NCBI GenBank assembly: GCA_021292105.1
Contig: CM037861.1
Coordinates: forward strand, 49,716,920-49,780,919
DNA: 64,000 bases
Source: Anadara kagoshimensis
Lineage: Eukaryota; Mollusca; Bivalvia; Arcoida; Arcidae
Reading direction: 5' to 3'
The position numbers and the translations under genes were made by a program. Below the pieces are notes generated by a model. It was not told where the DNA came from and did not search any database. It saw only the letters and a list, made by a program, of their open reading frames with translations. Positions within the stretch are counted from its first letter, which is position 1, and each line of letters begins with the position of its first letter. This document shows positions 10,725-20,768 of the stretch, piece by piece.

Positions 10725-10940
10725 ATACCAGTTTTAATTTTACATCACTAGACGACCGTTTCGGAATATAATTCCTCATCAGTAGTGTTTGGGCCAAAAT
10801 TATGAAACCAAAATTATTTTGAAGATGTTGAAAAGCTACCCAAAGGACCAAAATATATTTTACCAAATTAAGCTAAGAAAATACTTTGCATGAGGAAGTA
10901 TACCTTAGCTTTTAAGAAATTTCAAATTTTACCTTGCAGG
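10725..10940 (-). mobile_element. hammerhead-bearing retroposon copy (E2)
   Basis: Read on the minus strand: 5' end TGCAAGGTAAAATTTG, a body with TTTGGTCCTTTGG, TTCAACATC and TTTGGTTTCATAATTTTGG, then the ribozyme (10787-10746), then a short tail ending AAAACTGGTAT. Copy E3 (21254-21472) has the same two ends, so the unit is about 216 nt with fixed termini. No ORF. It lies in an insert found only in copy 1 of the segmental duplication. Confidence 0.75.
10746..10787 (-). ncRNA. type I hammerhead ribozyme, intact core
   Basis: Read on the minus strand: stem I strand CACTA (10787-10783), invariant CTGATGA (10782-10776), stem II GGAAT and ATTCC closing loop TAT (10775-10763), invariant GAA (10762-10760), a two-pair stem III with loop GGTC (10759-10752), cleavage-site C at 10751, and TAGTG (10750-10746) closing stem I. 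All catalytic residues of the family are present and all stems pair. Predicted scission is between 10751 and 10750. Open stem I with a tiny stem III is the design reported for Penelope-like elements and animal retrozymes. Activity is inferred, not shown. Confidence 0.85.
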
Positions 10941-11107
10941 AAATTTGATTCTGTTGATAAAAGTAGAATGTATTGACCATGAAATACTCATTTTTCTTCT
11001 CTATGTTGTTTTTAACAATAAGTCACAACTTAGAGCATAAAACTTTAAAGCGTATTTAAATGGAATGAACATAGATCGCTATCCCTATTCTAAGTTTTTA
11101 CAGTATA
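10941..11107. other. non-repeat part of duplication copy 1
   Basis: Aligns with 13560-13728 of copy 2; no gene seen. Confidence 0.5.
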
Positions 11108-11385
11108 CAATAAAACAACATGCTAATCTATGTCCAAATCACAATCCCAAAGGAAAGTAAAAACTTTGAAACTGACACATTAGGTTGTTAAACACGTGAA
11201 CTTCCACCAGGGAAGTGAGGCCGGTTGCTCTTGAAAGGTAAGCACTTCTTGTTTAGCCGGCTACAACCGCCACACGTGTAATCAAACCTGAATAAAAAAG
11301 AACATAGAACTATAGGACGTCAAATATATCCAGGGCAATTCTGAAAACAATACTTTGAATACGGCCAATAAGGCAATGAGGACTC
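11108..11385 (-). mobile_element. family-A retroposon copy (A4)
   Basis: Plus-strand order: AATAAAACAACATGCTAATC, TGTCCAAATCACAATCC, ACACGTGAACTTCCACCAGG, AAGTGAGGCCGG, AAGCACTTC, CCACACGTGTAATC, GGACGTCAAATATATCC and ACGGCCAATAAGG. It sits inside the segmental duplication and is paralogous to A5, so it was present before the duplication. Confidence 0.85.
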
Positions 11386-11918
11386 AAAACATTATTTCTA
11401 TATATTAGACGCCCATTCAAAGTCGGGAAGGGGTTGAATGTTGAATGCGCTCATAGCCAAGGAAATTGGGTCATTTTATTTATTACGATATAACACCAGT
11501 TATAATTTCCAACATGTTTCCTTCATACTACACGCACATCTTTTCAGAAAGCAATTAGGTTTTTGTATAATACCGGAATGTTTATATTTATAAATGTTTA
11601 GTTTTTTTGTTCTTCTCACTGCTTTTGCTTTGTTGCGTCAACACTTGCTTTTGATGTATATAAGTATATGTTATTTAAGGCAAGTTTTTGTATTTTGTAT
11701 TAAAGGTTTAGACTGCAATGTACATTTTAGGAAGCTGGCGAATTCTGTGCGAACACAAAAATACATGTATGGTTCCTTTTTTGCTGTTAAACTTTCAATT
11801 GGTCTGTACTTTATGTAATCGTGATTTATGATCAGACAAATCCAATACAAAATACTAGATCAATGAAACACAACTGCTATGTCTTGTGATAATTATATAA
11901 AGTCACAGATGAACCAAT

Positions 11919-12265
11919 GTGTTACCTCCAATGTTTGGCTGGCGTTTTAACCGTTTAAATGAATTGGAAATTCCATCGTGTTACCTCGAATGTTTGGCTG
12001 GCGTTTAAACCGTTTAAAATTAATGGGAAATTCCATTGTGTTACCGCCAAGGTTTGGCCGGCGTTTAAACCGTTTAAAATTAATGGGAAATTCCATTGTG
12101 TTACCGCCAAGGTTTGGCTGGCGTTTAAACCGTTTAAAATTAATGGGAAATTCCATCGTGTCACCTCCAATGTTTGGCCGGCGTTTAAACCGTTTAAAAT
12201 TAATGGGAAATTCCATTGTGTTACCGCCAAGGTTTGGCTGGCGTTAAAACCGTTTTTAAATTAAT
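11919..12265. repeat. 60-bp minisatellite, about 6 units
   Basis: Units begin GTGTTACC or GTGTCACC at about 11919, 11978, 12038, 12098, 12158 and 12218. Each contains GTTTGGCTGGCGTTTAAACC and TTAATGGGAAATTCC. The period is 60, a multiple of three, so several frames stay open on both strands (four overlapping frames of 89-101 codons). This is a by-product of the repeat, not evidence for protein. Units alternate between ACCTCCAATG and ACCGCCAAGG types, suggesting higher-order amplification. Confidence 0.95.
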
Positions 12266-12429
12266 AAGATTTTTTTTATCTTATACTTCCCTTTTAGTGC
12301 TCTGGGGTCAACACGTTTTCAAATTTAAATACAATCGACATCGATTCATCCTAATAAAAATGCGTGCAACAATGTCACGAAAACAGTATTGTGTTGAGTA
12401 TGTAATAGATACAAAAACTATTATTATAC

Positions 12430-12872
12430 CTCATTAGAAAAATACGATGCTATCTGTAATTTGATTGGATCGTTGGATCATGTGATCAGGGTGGAGAAAA
12501 CATCGTGTATCCCTCTGCAAAACATCATATCCCACCTCTTCAGAACACACCGTGACGTCACAATGGTATGCCGTCATCGATGGAGAATCGGTCTTGACGT
12601 TCTAGCGTTTGCCTCCGATGAGTTCCGATAGGAAAAAAACAATGAATCGGCGAAGGATTGATGTTTTCAGACTGTCTTTTTTTAAAAATATTTTCTTTCT
12701 TTCTGTTTTTCTTATTGCCATGGTTATCTTTCGGTATAATAAACAATTTATTGCCTTTGTGTGAGGGAGATATGAACATTTGTTCACCCTTAACAAGTCA
12801 CAAATATGACTCGTTGCGGGTGAACAAATGTTCATATCTCCCTCACACAAAGGCAATAAATGTATATTGTAT
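12430..12872. mobile_element. copy-2-specific insert with fold-back end
   Basis: Copy 1 reads straight from ACTATTGTG into TACCAACTGGC, while copy 2 has about 440 extra bases between. The insert opens near TATTATACC, repeated inverted as GGTATAATA at 12732, and finishes with the long fold-back at 12748-12861. It includes a TGACGTCA palindrome at about 12552. No ORF stands out apart from frames created by the palindrome. Confidence 0.6.
12748..12861. repeat. 114-bp near-perfect palindrome
   Basis: The left arm ATTTATTGCCTTTGTGTGAG and onward (12748-12791) is the exact reverse complement of 12818-12861. The central 26 bases are themselves partly inverted (AACAAGTCA and TGACTCGTT). It can form a hairpin of more than 50 pairs. 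A weak echo (GGAACATATGAATATTTGTT and GGGTGAACATAT) lies at 15248-15311. Confidence 0.9.
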
Positions 12873-13728
12873 ACCAACTGGCAATTTTATCTACTGTAGA
12901 AAATTAATATTCTTCAAGCGACTAATTAAGACATTGTTGTAATAAGCCCAGCTGATGCACAGAGAATATGGCATCAACCACAGTTTTAGGGCGTGCCCGC
13001 CACGAATTCAATACAGCGTTTTCAGTCGATGTGTAATGAAAGATGCAACTAGTTATGTATTCTTTTTTTCCAATGTGTCTCTTCGAAGTAAAGGCGATAT
13101 TGATAACAATATGTTAACCTCATGGTTTATATTTTTATGTTGTATAGTTTTTTTAATCGTGATTTATTGTGTCTTTGTAAAGGTAAATGTCAAATATATA
13201 TTCTTCCTTCTAGAACTTCACTTCAAGAGCAGAATACATTGTCTAGGACATTTGTCTGATAAAACTAAATCATATCAAGACCAAATGATTGTTTTCTACT
13301 ACATATCAAAGTTCGCATGAACGCGCGTATACATTTAAATGAACGACAGATAGAGAAAAGTGTCAATTTCGTTATTATATTAAAACAGTAGTATTTTCAG
13401 ACAGTTTACAACCGAATGAACCTTTCGTTTACGCTGTACCTAATCGGAGAGCACTTTTTATATTACATCAGTAGGATGTTATTAGATTTCGTAATAATTT
13501 TGCTACTATTTCTTGGAATAAATTGCTTGTTTAAATGATAAATCGTGATTTTTATCTGATTCTGTTTATAATAGTAGAATGTATTGACCATGGAATACTA
13601 ATTTTTCTTCTCTATGTGGTTTTTAACAAAAAGTCACAACTTCAAGCATCAAACCTTGAAACGTATTTAAATGATATAAAACATAGATCTTTATCGATAT
13701 TCTAATTTAAAAAAAGAAGTTCTTACAG

Positions 13729-14020
13729 TATACAATAAAAAACAAACATGCTAATCTATGTCCAAATCACAATCCCAAAGGAAAATAAAAACTTTGAAAC
13801 TGACACATTAAGTTGTTAAACATGTGAACTTCCATCAGGGAAGTGAGACCGGTTGCTCTTGAAAGTTAAGCACTTCTTGTTTAGCCAGCTATAACCGCCA
13901 CACTTGTAATCAAACCTGAGTGAAAAAGAACATAGAACTATATGACGTCAAATATATCCAGGGCAATTCTGAACACAATACTTTGATGACGGCCAATAAG
14001 GCAATGAGGATTCAAAACAA
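13729..14020 (-). mobile_element. family-A retroposon copy (A5)
   Basis: Paralogue of A4 within duplication copy 2: ATAAAAAACAAACATGCTAA, ACATGTGAACTTCCATCAGG, GAGACCGGTTGCTC, AAGCACTTC, GGACGTC-like ATGACGTCAAATATATCC and GACGGCCAATAAGG. Confidence 0.85.
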
Positions 14021-14534
14021 TATGTCAATATATTAGACGCCCATCCAAAGTCGGGAAGGGAGTTGAATGCGCTCATTACAATGTAGCATAAGAGAAGGAA
14101 ATTGTGTCATTTTAATTTTTTATGTTAAAACACCAGTTATAATTTCCAACAGCTTACGACCAAATGTTTCCTTCATACTTCACGCATATTTTTTAAGAAA
14201 GCAATTAGGTTTTTGTATAATACCGTAATGTTTATATTTATAATTGTTTAGTTTTTTGTTCTTCTCAGTGCTTTTGCTTTGTTGCGTCAACACTTGTTCT
14301 TGATGTATCCATGTATAAGTTATTTAAGGCAGGTTTTTTTGTATTTTTTTATCAAAGGTATAGACTGCAAAGTACATTTAAGGAAGCTGGTAAATTTTGT
14401 GCAAACACACACATACATGTATATATAATGGATTCTAGACTAATGATATCAATCATATGTAGGACCATATCATGAGTGTGTAGTCTCCCTTTCATAAAGA
14501 AATTATAATATGAATATTCTGTATGTCATGCTGG

Positions 14535-14859
14535 TTGAATAGAGTAATGGTATTTACTTTCCCAGTCAAGAATATTTCACTTATATTGAGACGTCGTCAG
14601 CTATAAGCAAAGGTGCAAAACCTTTGCCTGAATTGCGCTGATGGCATTATACAGCAGGATTTTTTTATCGTGCCACGCCTACCGTGGCACGGGATCTCAT
14701 TTATTTTAAGTTCCCATCCGAAAGAACCGCGACTTTTATTTCGTAATACCGATTGGTACAGTCGCTGCCCACTTTTAAGTCTTGGATCAGACCAGGACAG
14801 GAACCGAAAACCTCCCACATACGGAGCGAGCACTCTTCCAACTGAGCTACCGCAGTTGT
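14535..14859 (-). mobile_element. full-length tRNA-derived SINE
   Basis: Read on the minus strand: box A TAGCTCAGTTGG in the head (14850-14825), a box B-like TTCGGTTCC, then AATCGGTATTACG, CTTTCGGATGGG, GTGCCACGG, CTGCTGTATAATGCCATCAG and the tail TTGACTGGGAAAGTAAATACC. Length is about 325 bases. It is the best complete example of the SINE also seen at 1-44, 5055-5370, 5893-6205 and 30666-30960. Short ORFs on both strands are fortuitous. Confidence 0.85.
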
Positions 14860-15421
14860 GTCATGCTTGTTGAGACAATATTTTAAATCCATACTTCTAT
14901 AAACACGATTGGAATCAAACTAGTAGATTAGCAAATAATACCGATTGTATTAATGTTTTGAGAGATGAGTATTTGTGGTCTAATGAGTTGAGACAGGGAG
15001 CACTGAGCTTTTAAAAATCAATACATTTTAAGCAATCACTTTGTCATTATATGGCAATGCCGGCTTAATTGAAAGAACTTTGCTTATAAGTGATAATTGA
15101 GTACAGCAAATTTAGCTTTTCTCATATTAGCTTTCCTCATCAATCATGACTTAAGCACTAAATATATTTCATTAAATGTAAAAGATGTAATGTTAACATT
15201 TTTAAGATGTTTAAATAACTTAAATTTTACATTTATTGTCCTTGAATGAGGAACATATGAATATTTGTTAGCACTAAGGAAATCTAGGGCCTACTAAGGG
15301 TGAACATATCTTTCTGGGAGCCTCATGGGTAATAAATCATTTATTAAACCGAAATTAAAATAATCGAGGTAAAAAGGTGAAGAAAAGGAAAAGAAAGATT
15401 ACAAAAAAGATTCTTTATATA
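14860..15421. other. stretch without recognised gene
   Basis: Apart from a possible decayed relative of the 12.75-kb palindrome at 15248-15311, I see nothing. Confidence 0.4.
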
Positions 15422-15541
15422 TTTGCCTCACTTCCTTGGTGAAAGTTCACGTGTCTAACCTAACTTGTCAGTTCCAAAGTTTTTACTTTGCTTCAAGATT
15501 TTGATTCGGACATGGATTAGTATGTTTGTTTTTGATTAGTT
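15422..15541 (+). mobile_element. family-A retroposon copy, 5' truncated (A6)
   Basis: Sense orientation: starts within the element at TGCCTCACTTCC, then TTCACGTGTCTAACC, AACTTGTCAGTTCC, ATTCGGACATGGATTAG and TATGTTTGTTTTTGATTA at the 3' end. Only the last 120 bases of the 345-base element are present. It forms an inverted pair with A7. Confidence 0.85.
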
Positions 15542-15705
15542 ATGTGATCAAGTGATCCTCTTTTGCTTATTAATGTCATACTTCGAACAAAATGGAATTG
15601 TACTAACCTAGATATATATCTGACCAGTAGCTTTTGAATCTAAAATCAAAATTGGTGAATACACACGTTCGATAGCACATACACATTGCGCTTTGTCATA
15701 ACATA

Positions 15706-15890
15706 ATCAAAAACAAACACATTAATCCATATCCGAATCACAATCCAGAAGCAAACTAAAAACTTTGGAACTGACAAGTTAGGTTATACACGTGAACTTC
15801 CACCAGGGAAGTGAAGCCGGGTGCTACGGGAGAATAAGCACCTCCTGTTTAGCTAGCTACACCCGCCACGTGTGTAATCAAAATCATAAC
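15706..15890 (-). mobile_element. family-A retroposon copy (A7)
   Basis: Well preserved: AATCAAAAACAAACACATTA, ACACGTGAACTTCCACCAGG, GGGTGCTACGG with AAGCACC, TAGCTAGCTACACCC and CCACGTGTGTAATC. In the sense direction the element begins only just before the CACGTGTG edge, so about half the full length is missing from the 5' side. Confidence 0.85.
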
Positions 15891-16660
15891 CTATTTGTCA
15901 GATGAACTATAAAATGCTTGTTGCTTGAAGGATTTGACATGATATATAAGTGATTTAAGGCTACAGGTGTATGTTACATTTTTCAATCTGTCAAAAGAAT
16001 GTTCTATGTCAGATTACTGTTAGGGTTTTACACGGAATAACAATAAATATGTAATCAAACTTGCTTTACAATGCAAAACATGTATTATATATTTGTAAAA
16101 ACAATAAATCTCTGTCATACTTTACTACTTACTGAAACTACTTATACAAGATAACGTTTCATTTTATCCCTTTTGTGGTTTATCAAATCTGGAAGCCAAT
16201 ATTTAAATTCAAAGATCCATAGAAAATAATACCACAAAAACCCATATTTTATGACAAAAACTTCAATTTCGAATGAAGTATTTAATTTTTCCGCACGTTA
16301 TGCCGCTGAATTGAAGACAATACTAGTATTTAAATTCAGAGACCCCAGAAAAACAATGCAACAAAATCATCATATTGTATCTGATAAGCTTCAATTCCAA
16401 ATGTATTGTTTTATTTTTGTACACGTTTCATTATTTGCGATATAAAGTTCACACCTTTTTGCAGTTTATTTTTCCTACGATATAAAGTTTACATGTTTGT
16501 AGATGTTATGTTGTCTTCTACGCATGCATACGCATACACCCGCTTGCGCATACACACTGTGCTATGCCATAAGCGTAGATGTCATTTTTGTCAAATGAAT
16601 GCTTGTAAATGCTTTGTCAATGAATTTATGTTTGCAAAGACGATACTTGGCATTTAGGGT
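15891..16660. other. stretch without recognised gene
   Basis: Two similar blocks with CTTCAATTTCGAATG (16261) and CTTCAATTCCAAATG (16389) suggest an old internal duplication of about 130 bases. Nothing else is recognised. Confidence 0.4.
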
Positions 16661-16780
16661 AAAGGTCTGAATTTGAATCCATGAAAATACATCTAATAGT
16701 AATAGCATACAAAAGAAAAAATGAATTTGATTTCCACAATGTTTGTTGGAGCATTTATGATAACGGAATTATACAATACT
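16661..16780 (+). repeat. dispersed repeat, copy 1 of pair
   Basis: Matches 17648-17770 from AAAGGTCTGAATTTGAATCC to ATGATAACGGA. It lacks eight bases (TGGTGCCC) present in the other copy, so the shared reading frame is broken here. Confidence 0.8.
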
Positions 16781-17647
16781 TGGCATTTAGGGAACTTGTT
16801 ACAATGGGGGCAATCACCTTTGGTCGGCATGTTTTAAAGGTAAACGTACAATGACGTTTTTGCTAAAAAACGATTACTTACTTCACAAAAATTGTATTTT
16901 AGATTTATTTACTTGCTTATTTATATTTGCTGGATACAACGGATATTTTTTACTTTACAGACATCTGGTGTCCTACGTGTCATGCATTATACATAGAATA
17001 TTCTTGAAAACAAAGCGAGTTATCGAACTTGCATTACTGTCGTAGTTCGAATCCTGCACGAAATGCCTTTGCTATTACGGCAAAAACTGCTGTTATTGCT
17101 TTTAATCAATCAAGACTTAGAATTTTTATTTGCATTTTTGTTACTTTATTTTAGTAAATTTTAATTAAAGTAATGCCAAGCCTCAATTTATCAATTTTTC
17201 GTTTCGTTAAATAATCCAAAATTACTAACAAAATAATTATAAAGTGACAGAATCATCATAATTTGCTTTTGAATGCTAATAATTTTGATTTAATATCTTG
17301 TATACATTAAGGGATTTCATCGTGGCCAACAAGGAAGACATATCCATGGTATAGTGAGTCCCGAAACAGCGGCTACCTTTTAGCTTCGTATGTCGTAAAT
17401 ATAGATACGAACGCTGATGGGAACTTGAAATGATAGAAAAAAAATCAAAGTAAGCAACAAGAATGTGCGTTGTTTAAGCTTTTTATGTCGTATGAGTTTT
17501 ACTATATGATTATCATTATGTTTCGTAGTTTTACTAATGCCCTTTGCTGTGATTGATCACTGAATGTTATAACAAATGTTTTTGATATGTGATATCTCAA
17601 AACCTTGAAACGATCATCTTAAGATGTTATATTTCTGTCTAAAAATT
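16781..17647. other. stretch without recognised gene
   Basis: AT-rich; only a chance ORF (16851-17045). Nothing recognised. Confidence 0.4.
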
Positions 17648-17815
17648 AAAAGGTCTGAATTTGAATCCATGAAAATACATCTAATAGTAATAGCTGGTGC
17701 CCATACAAAAGAAGAAATGGATTTGATTTCCACAATATTTGTTGGAGCATTCATGATAACGGAGTTCATTCTGAATCGGCCGCCTAATACTGCAACATTA
17801 AAACCGGTTAAATGA
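17648..17815 (+). repeat. dispersed repeat, copy 2 of pair, with short ORF
   Basis: Homologous to 16661-16780. An ATG at 17669 opens a 48-codon frame (MKIHLIVIAGAHTKEEMDLI at its start) ending at 17815. The peptide has no motif I recognise, and the other copy is frameshifted, so coding function is doubtful. Confidence 0.5.
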
Positions 17816-17950
17816 TAATACAGTACAACTTATATCTTTTTTATGCATATTTTTTTCAAACATTTTGCATAATATATTAAGACAGAGACACCACTCACTC
17901 ACCAACACGTTCAGCATTCATACTTGGTTTTGCATTCTACACATTATCTA

Positions 17951-18452
17951 TAGGCAAACATCATTGACCTGTCCATTTGACCTTTCATTAGGACTATTGA
18001 TACAGAAGGGTCCACTTAATAAATGGGTAGTGTTAAGATCCAAGTTAATACATTGACAGTACACGGGTTTCCTCTATGAAACAGGTATAGGTAAACACCT
18101 TTGACCTGTCCGCTTGACCTTTCATTTAAATATTAATCACGGACCAAGTACATCTATGTATAGTGAGCACAGGTGTTTAGTTTGTATACATCTTGAGATA
18201 TACTCACCTCAAATAGTAAACCTGTGCATTGTGTATGTATTAACTTGGATCTTATCACTACCCATTTATTAGGTGGACCCTCCTATATGAATGTTCCTAA
18301 TGAAAAGTCAAACGGACAGGTCAATGTTTTTTGCCTCTATATCTCATGATGTATACAAAATAAACACCTGTGCTCCCTATAACTAGATGTACTTGGCCCG
18401 TGATAAATATTTAAATGAAAGGTCAAGCAGACAGGTCAAAGTTGTTTACCTA
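17951..18452. mobile_element. TAGGYAAACA MITE, interrupted by a second copy (D1)
   Basis: The left end TAGGCAAACATCATTGACCT and the right end GTTGTTTACCTA are inverted repeats that also contain TGACCTGTCC and TTGACCTTTCAT. Both ends are flanked by TA. The element is split near its middle by an inverted copy (18088-18339). Without that insert the middle reads GAAACAGG, TA, TCTCATGATG, matching the intact interior of the inserted copy. Confidence 0.85.
18088..18339. mobile_element. TAGGYAAACA MITE nested inside D1 (D2)
   Basis: Runs from TAGGTAAACACCTTTGACCT to TTTTTTGCCTCTA in the orientation opposite to D1 and is flanked by TA on both sides (18086-18087, 18340-18341). About 250 bases, no ORF. 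A TA target duplication with inverted ends fits Tc1/mariner-type MITEs. Confidence 0.85.
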
Positions 18453-19024
18453 TATATAACAATATGTACAAAATATACTTGTTTGTAGTTCTTATTAAAA
18501 TAAAGATTGATAGACAATCCCAATTTTGCAACAAAAAATTACATTTTATTTCGCTGCACAGTTTGTATATTCCTTAATAACGATCAAGCGGTACAGTGTT
18601 GATAGTTTCTACATGTAAATATGTACTAGACATTTTAAAAATTTAGTGAGATAGTTGCAAGCTACATTGGTGTTTAATCAACTAAAGATAGAATCCGTGT
18701 TAGACAATTCTAGAATCTGAAAGCTAATTAAGGTGTTAATAAAGATGTCAGAAAGAAATAAGAGAACTGTTTGATATAGATTTCCCCTAGGGCACAAAGT
18801 ACGATATAATGATGTTGATATATCACAGGCAATGTACATTTGTTTTGGTTCTAGTAGAAAGTATAGAATATTTAAAACAACATATAAAAACATGTACAAT
18901 TTAGGAAAAGTTGAAATAAAAATATTTTACAAATTTAAGGAAAATTTAAATAATAACTGTACTTGAATTTTTGTTTGGCTTATAAATTGAATATATGTCA
19001 GACAATCACACATAAAATAATGGC
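18453..19024. other. stretch without recognised gene
   Basis: Nothing recognised; a chance minus-strand ORF at 18678-18899 only. Confidence 0.4.
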
Positions 19025-19300
19025 ACATGTTCAAATACTAAACCCAAAAAAGTTAAGTAAAACCTTTGAAAACTGGTTAATTACGTAAATCACGTGAATG
19101 TAAGTAAAAGCCGAATGTTCCAGGATTGTTAGCATCTTCTGTTTAGCTTCACCACCCACGTGTAACAAAAATGAAAATATGAAAGAAATATGGAACTATG
19201 GGACGTCAAATACCTCTAAAATAGTTATCAACAAAGTTATCCACAATCCAGTAATTGCAATCATAAAACTGTTTGAGGACCTTTATTAGCCAAGACTTTC
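19025..19300 (-). mobile_element. family-A retroposon copy, diverged (A8)
   Basis: Recognisable by AAGTAAAACCTTTG, ATCACGTGAATG, CATCTTCTGTTTAGCT, CCACGTGTAACA, GAACTATGGGACGTCAAATA and CATAAAACTGTTTGAGG in order. The central hairpin block is degraded. Confidence 0.65.
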
Positions 19301-19908
19301 AATATTAATTTGTCAACAGTTATTTATAAATAGTTGTTTTGTTGTATACACTTGCTATATTGGGAACTATATCTACCATAACGCATTTACTGTGTAATAA
19401 ATACACCATAACCAGAAGAAGAATGCAAATTGTTCCATAGAAACTATGTTGATTATAGAAAAAATAAAGACACATAAAGCCTCCAATGTAGCCTTTCGTG
19501 GGTGCCATAAATGAGGTTTAAATCCAAATATGAAACAGAATTTGAAAAATAAGTGGTATCTTTTATTTCAAGCTCACTAAGATTGATAGCATTAACATAG
19601 TCTCAAAATTTAGGCTAATTAAGAGAGAGAATGGCATATACACGGTATATATCTGACTGTAGAATTGATTGTTTTTTTTGACAATCTACTATCTGGATTA
19701 AAGAATAATCTGCATTAATTGGACTTCATACTAATAGAGAGCAAGCAATGGTGCTGTGTGCAATTTGTATCCATTGGTATACCAATTGTTTGTCGTAAAA
19801 ATATATCGTCAAACACAACTTCTACTCTATAAAACACCCTAAAATCAAATATTGTTGATGGTATATTCAACATATTTATGTAATACATTTATTCTCTTCT
19901 GATTATAA
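19301..19908. other. stretch without recognised gene
   Basis: Nothing recognised. Confidence 0.4.
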
Positions 19909-20250
19909 TAAAAAACAAACATTCTAATTCATTCCAAAAAACAATCCAAAAGCAAATTTAAACTTTGAAACTGACAAGTTAATAAAACACGTGAACGTCC
20001 ACCAGGGAAGTGAGGCCGGGTGCTGCGTAAGGTTAAGCACCTCCTGTTTAGCCAGCTACATCCGCCATATGTGTAATCAAAACAAGTTAAAGCTAAATGG
20101 AACTATGGAACGCCAAATATAACCAGGGCTATCCTGGACACAGAGACATCAAACTTATCAACAATACTGTGTTGACGGTCATAAAACATTTTAGGGGCCT
20201 GTAAAGCCTTGACTTGAAATATCACTGGGTCAATAATTTATTTGTAAGCA
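19909..20250 (-). mobile_element. family-A retroposon, full-length copy (A9)
   Basis: About 342 bases. Sense (minus) 5' end GCTTACAAATAAATTATTGA, then CCAGTGATATTTCAAG, GGCTTTACAGGCCCC, GACGTTCACGTG at the hairpin block and TTTGTTTTTTATTATAATC at the 3' end. The same 5' start is seen in A22 and A23, which defines full length. The blocks GGTGCTGCG with AAGCACC and ACTTCC-like arms are inverted within it. No ORF, no box A or B found, no poly(A). Confidence 0.85.
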
Positions 20251-20439
20251 GCTTGCTTCGATGAATAAAGTTATCATGGTGTATTAATTGAGAAACGAAT
20301 GCACCATACGCAGGAGAAGCAGATATACTGCAACACAGAAAAGAAAAGCAGAGAAATGATGATTTTGAATATGGAGCATTTTTTATCATCTTTAACGTAT
20401 TTTAGTATCTCACTTAAGCATGGACAGTTTTATATTATT

Positions 20440-20555
20440 AAAAACAAGCATACTAATTTATGTCCGAATCATAATCCAGAAGCAAAGTAAAAACTTTGGA
20501 ACTGGCAAGTTAGGTTAGACACGTGAACTTCCACCAGGGAAGTGAGGCCGGTTCT
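20440..20555 (-). mobile_element. family-A retroposon, 5' truncated (A10)
   Basis: Keeps the 3' side (AAAAACAAGCATACTAAT, TCCAGAAGCAAAGTAAAAAC, ACACGTGAACTTCCACCAGG) and stops abruptly after AAGTGAGGCCGGTTC, close to where A6 also stops. Confidence 0.85.
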
Positions 20556-20768
20556 AAAACAACAAAAGAATTGGGAACTATAGCGAACTTGTTATTTTAT
20601 AACAAGCCAATTTTTAAGTTTGAATGTTATTTTAACATAGCTAAATGTTATTATCGCTGTATGTTGGAGAGATGTCGACAGTTTAATTGAAATAAAACAG
20701 AAAACATTTAAAAGATATATTTAGATTTAAATAAAACAGAAAACATTTAACAGTAAGATACTGTTACA

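Larger units (their letters stand above)
7605..11775. repeat. segmental tandem duplication, copy 1
   Basis: Aligns with 11815-14425 from ATCAGACAAATnnAATA through to GAAGCTGG and ACATACATGTAT. Shared blocks include ACAATCGACATCGATTCATC, GGGCGTGCCCGCCAC, CTTCGAAGTAAAGGCGATA and AGAGCAGAATACATTGTC. This copy carries two insertions missing in copy 2: 8162-10042 and about 10453-10946. Confidence 0.9.
11815..14425. repeat. segmental tandem duplication, copy 2
   Basis: Partner of 7605-11775. It has the empty site for the AGCTCACC element at about 13147-13153 and lacks the 10453-10946 insert. In exchange it carries a 60-bp minisatellite (11919-12265) and an insert of about 440 bases (12430-12872) that copy 1 lacks. 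Confidence 0.9.

Noticed and set aside
11947..12264. Overlapping open frames of 89-101 codons on both strands
   Set aside because: They are a by-product of a 60-base repeat, a multiple of three; all frames lacking a stop in one unit remain open throughout.
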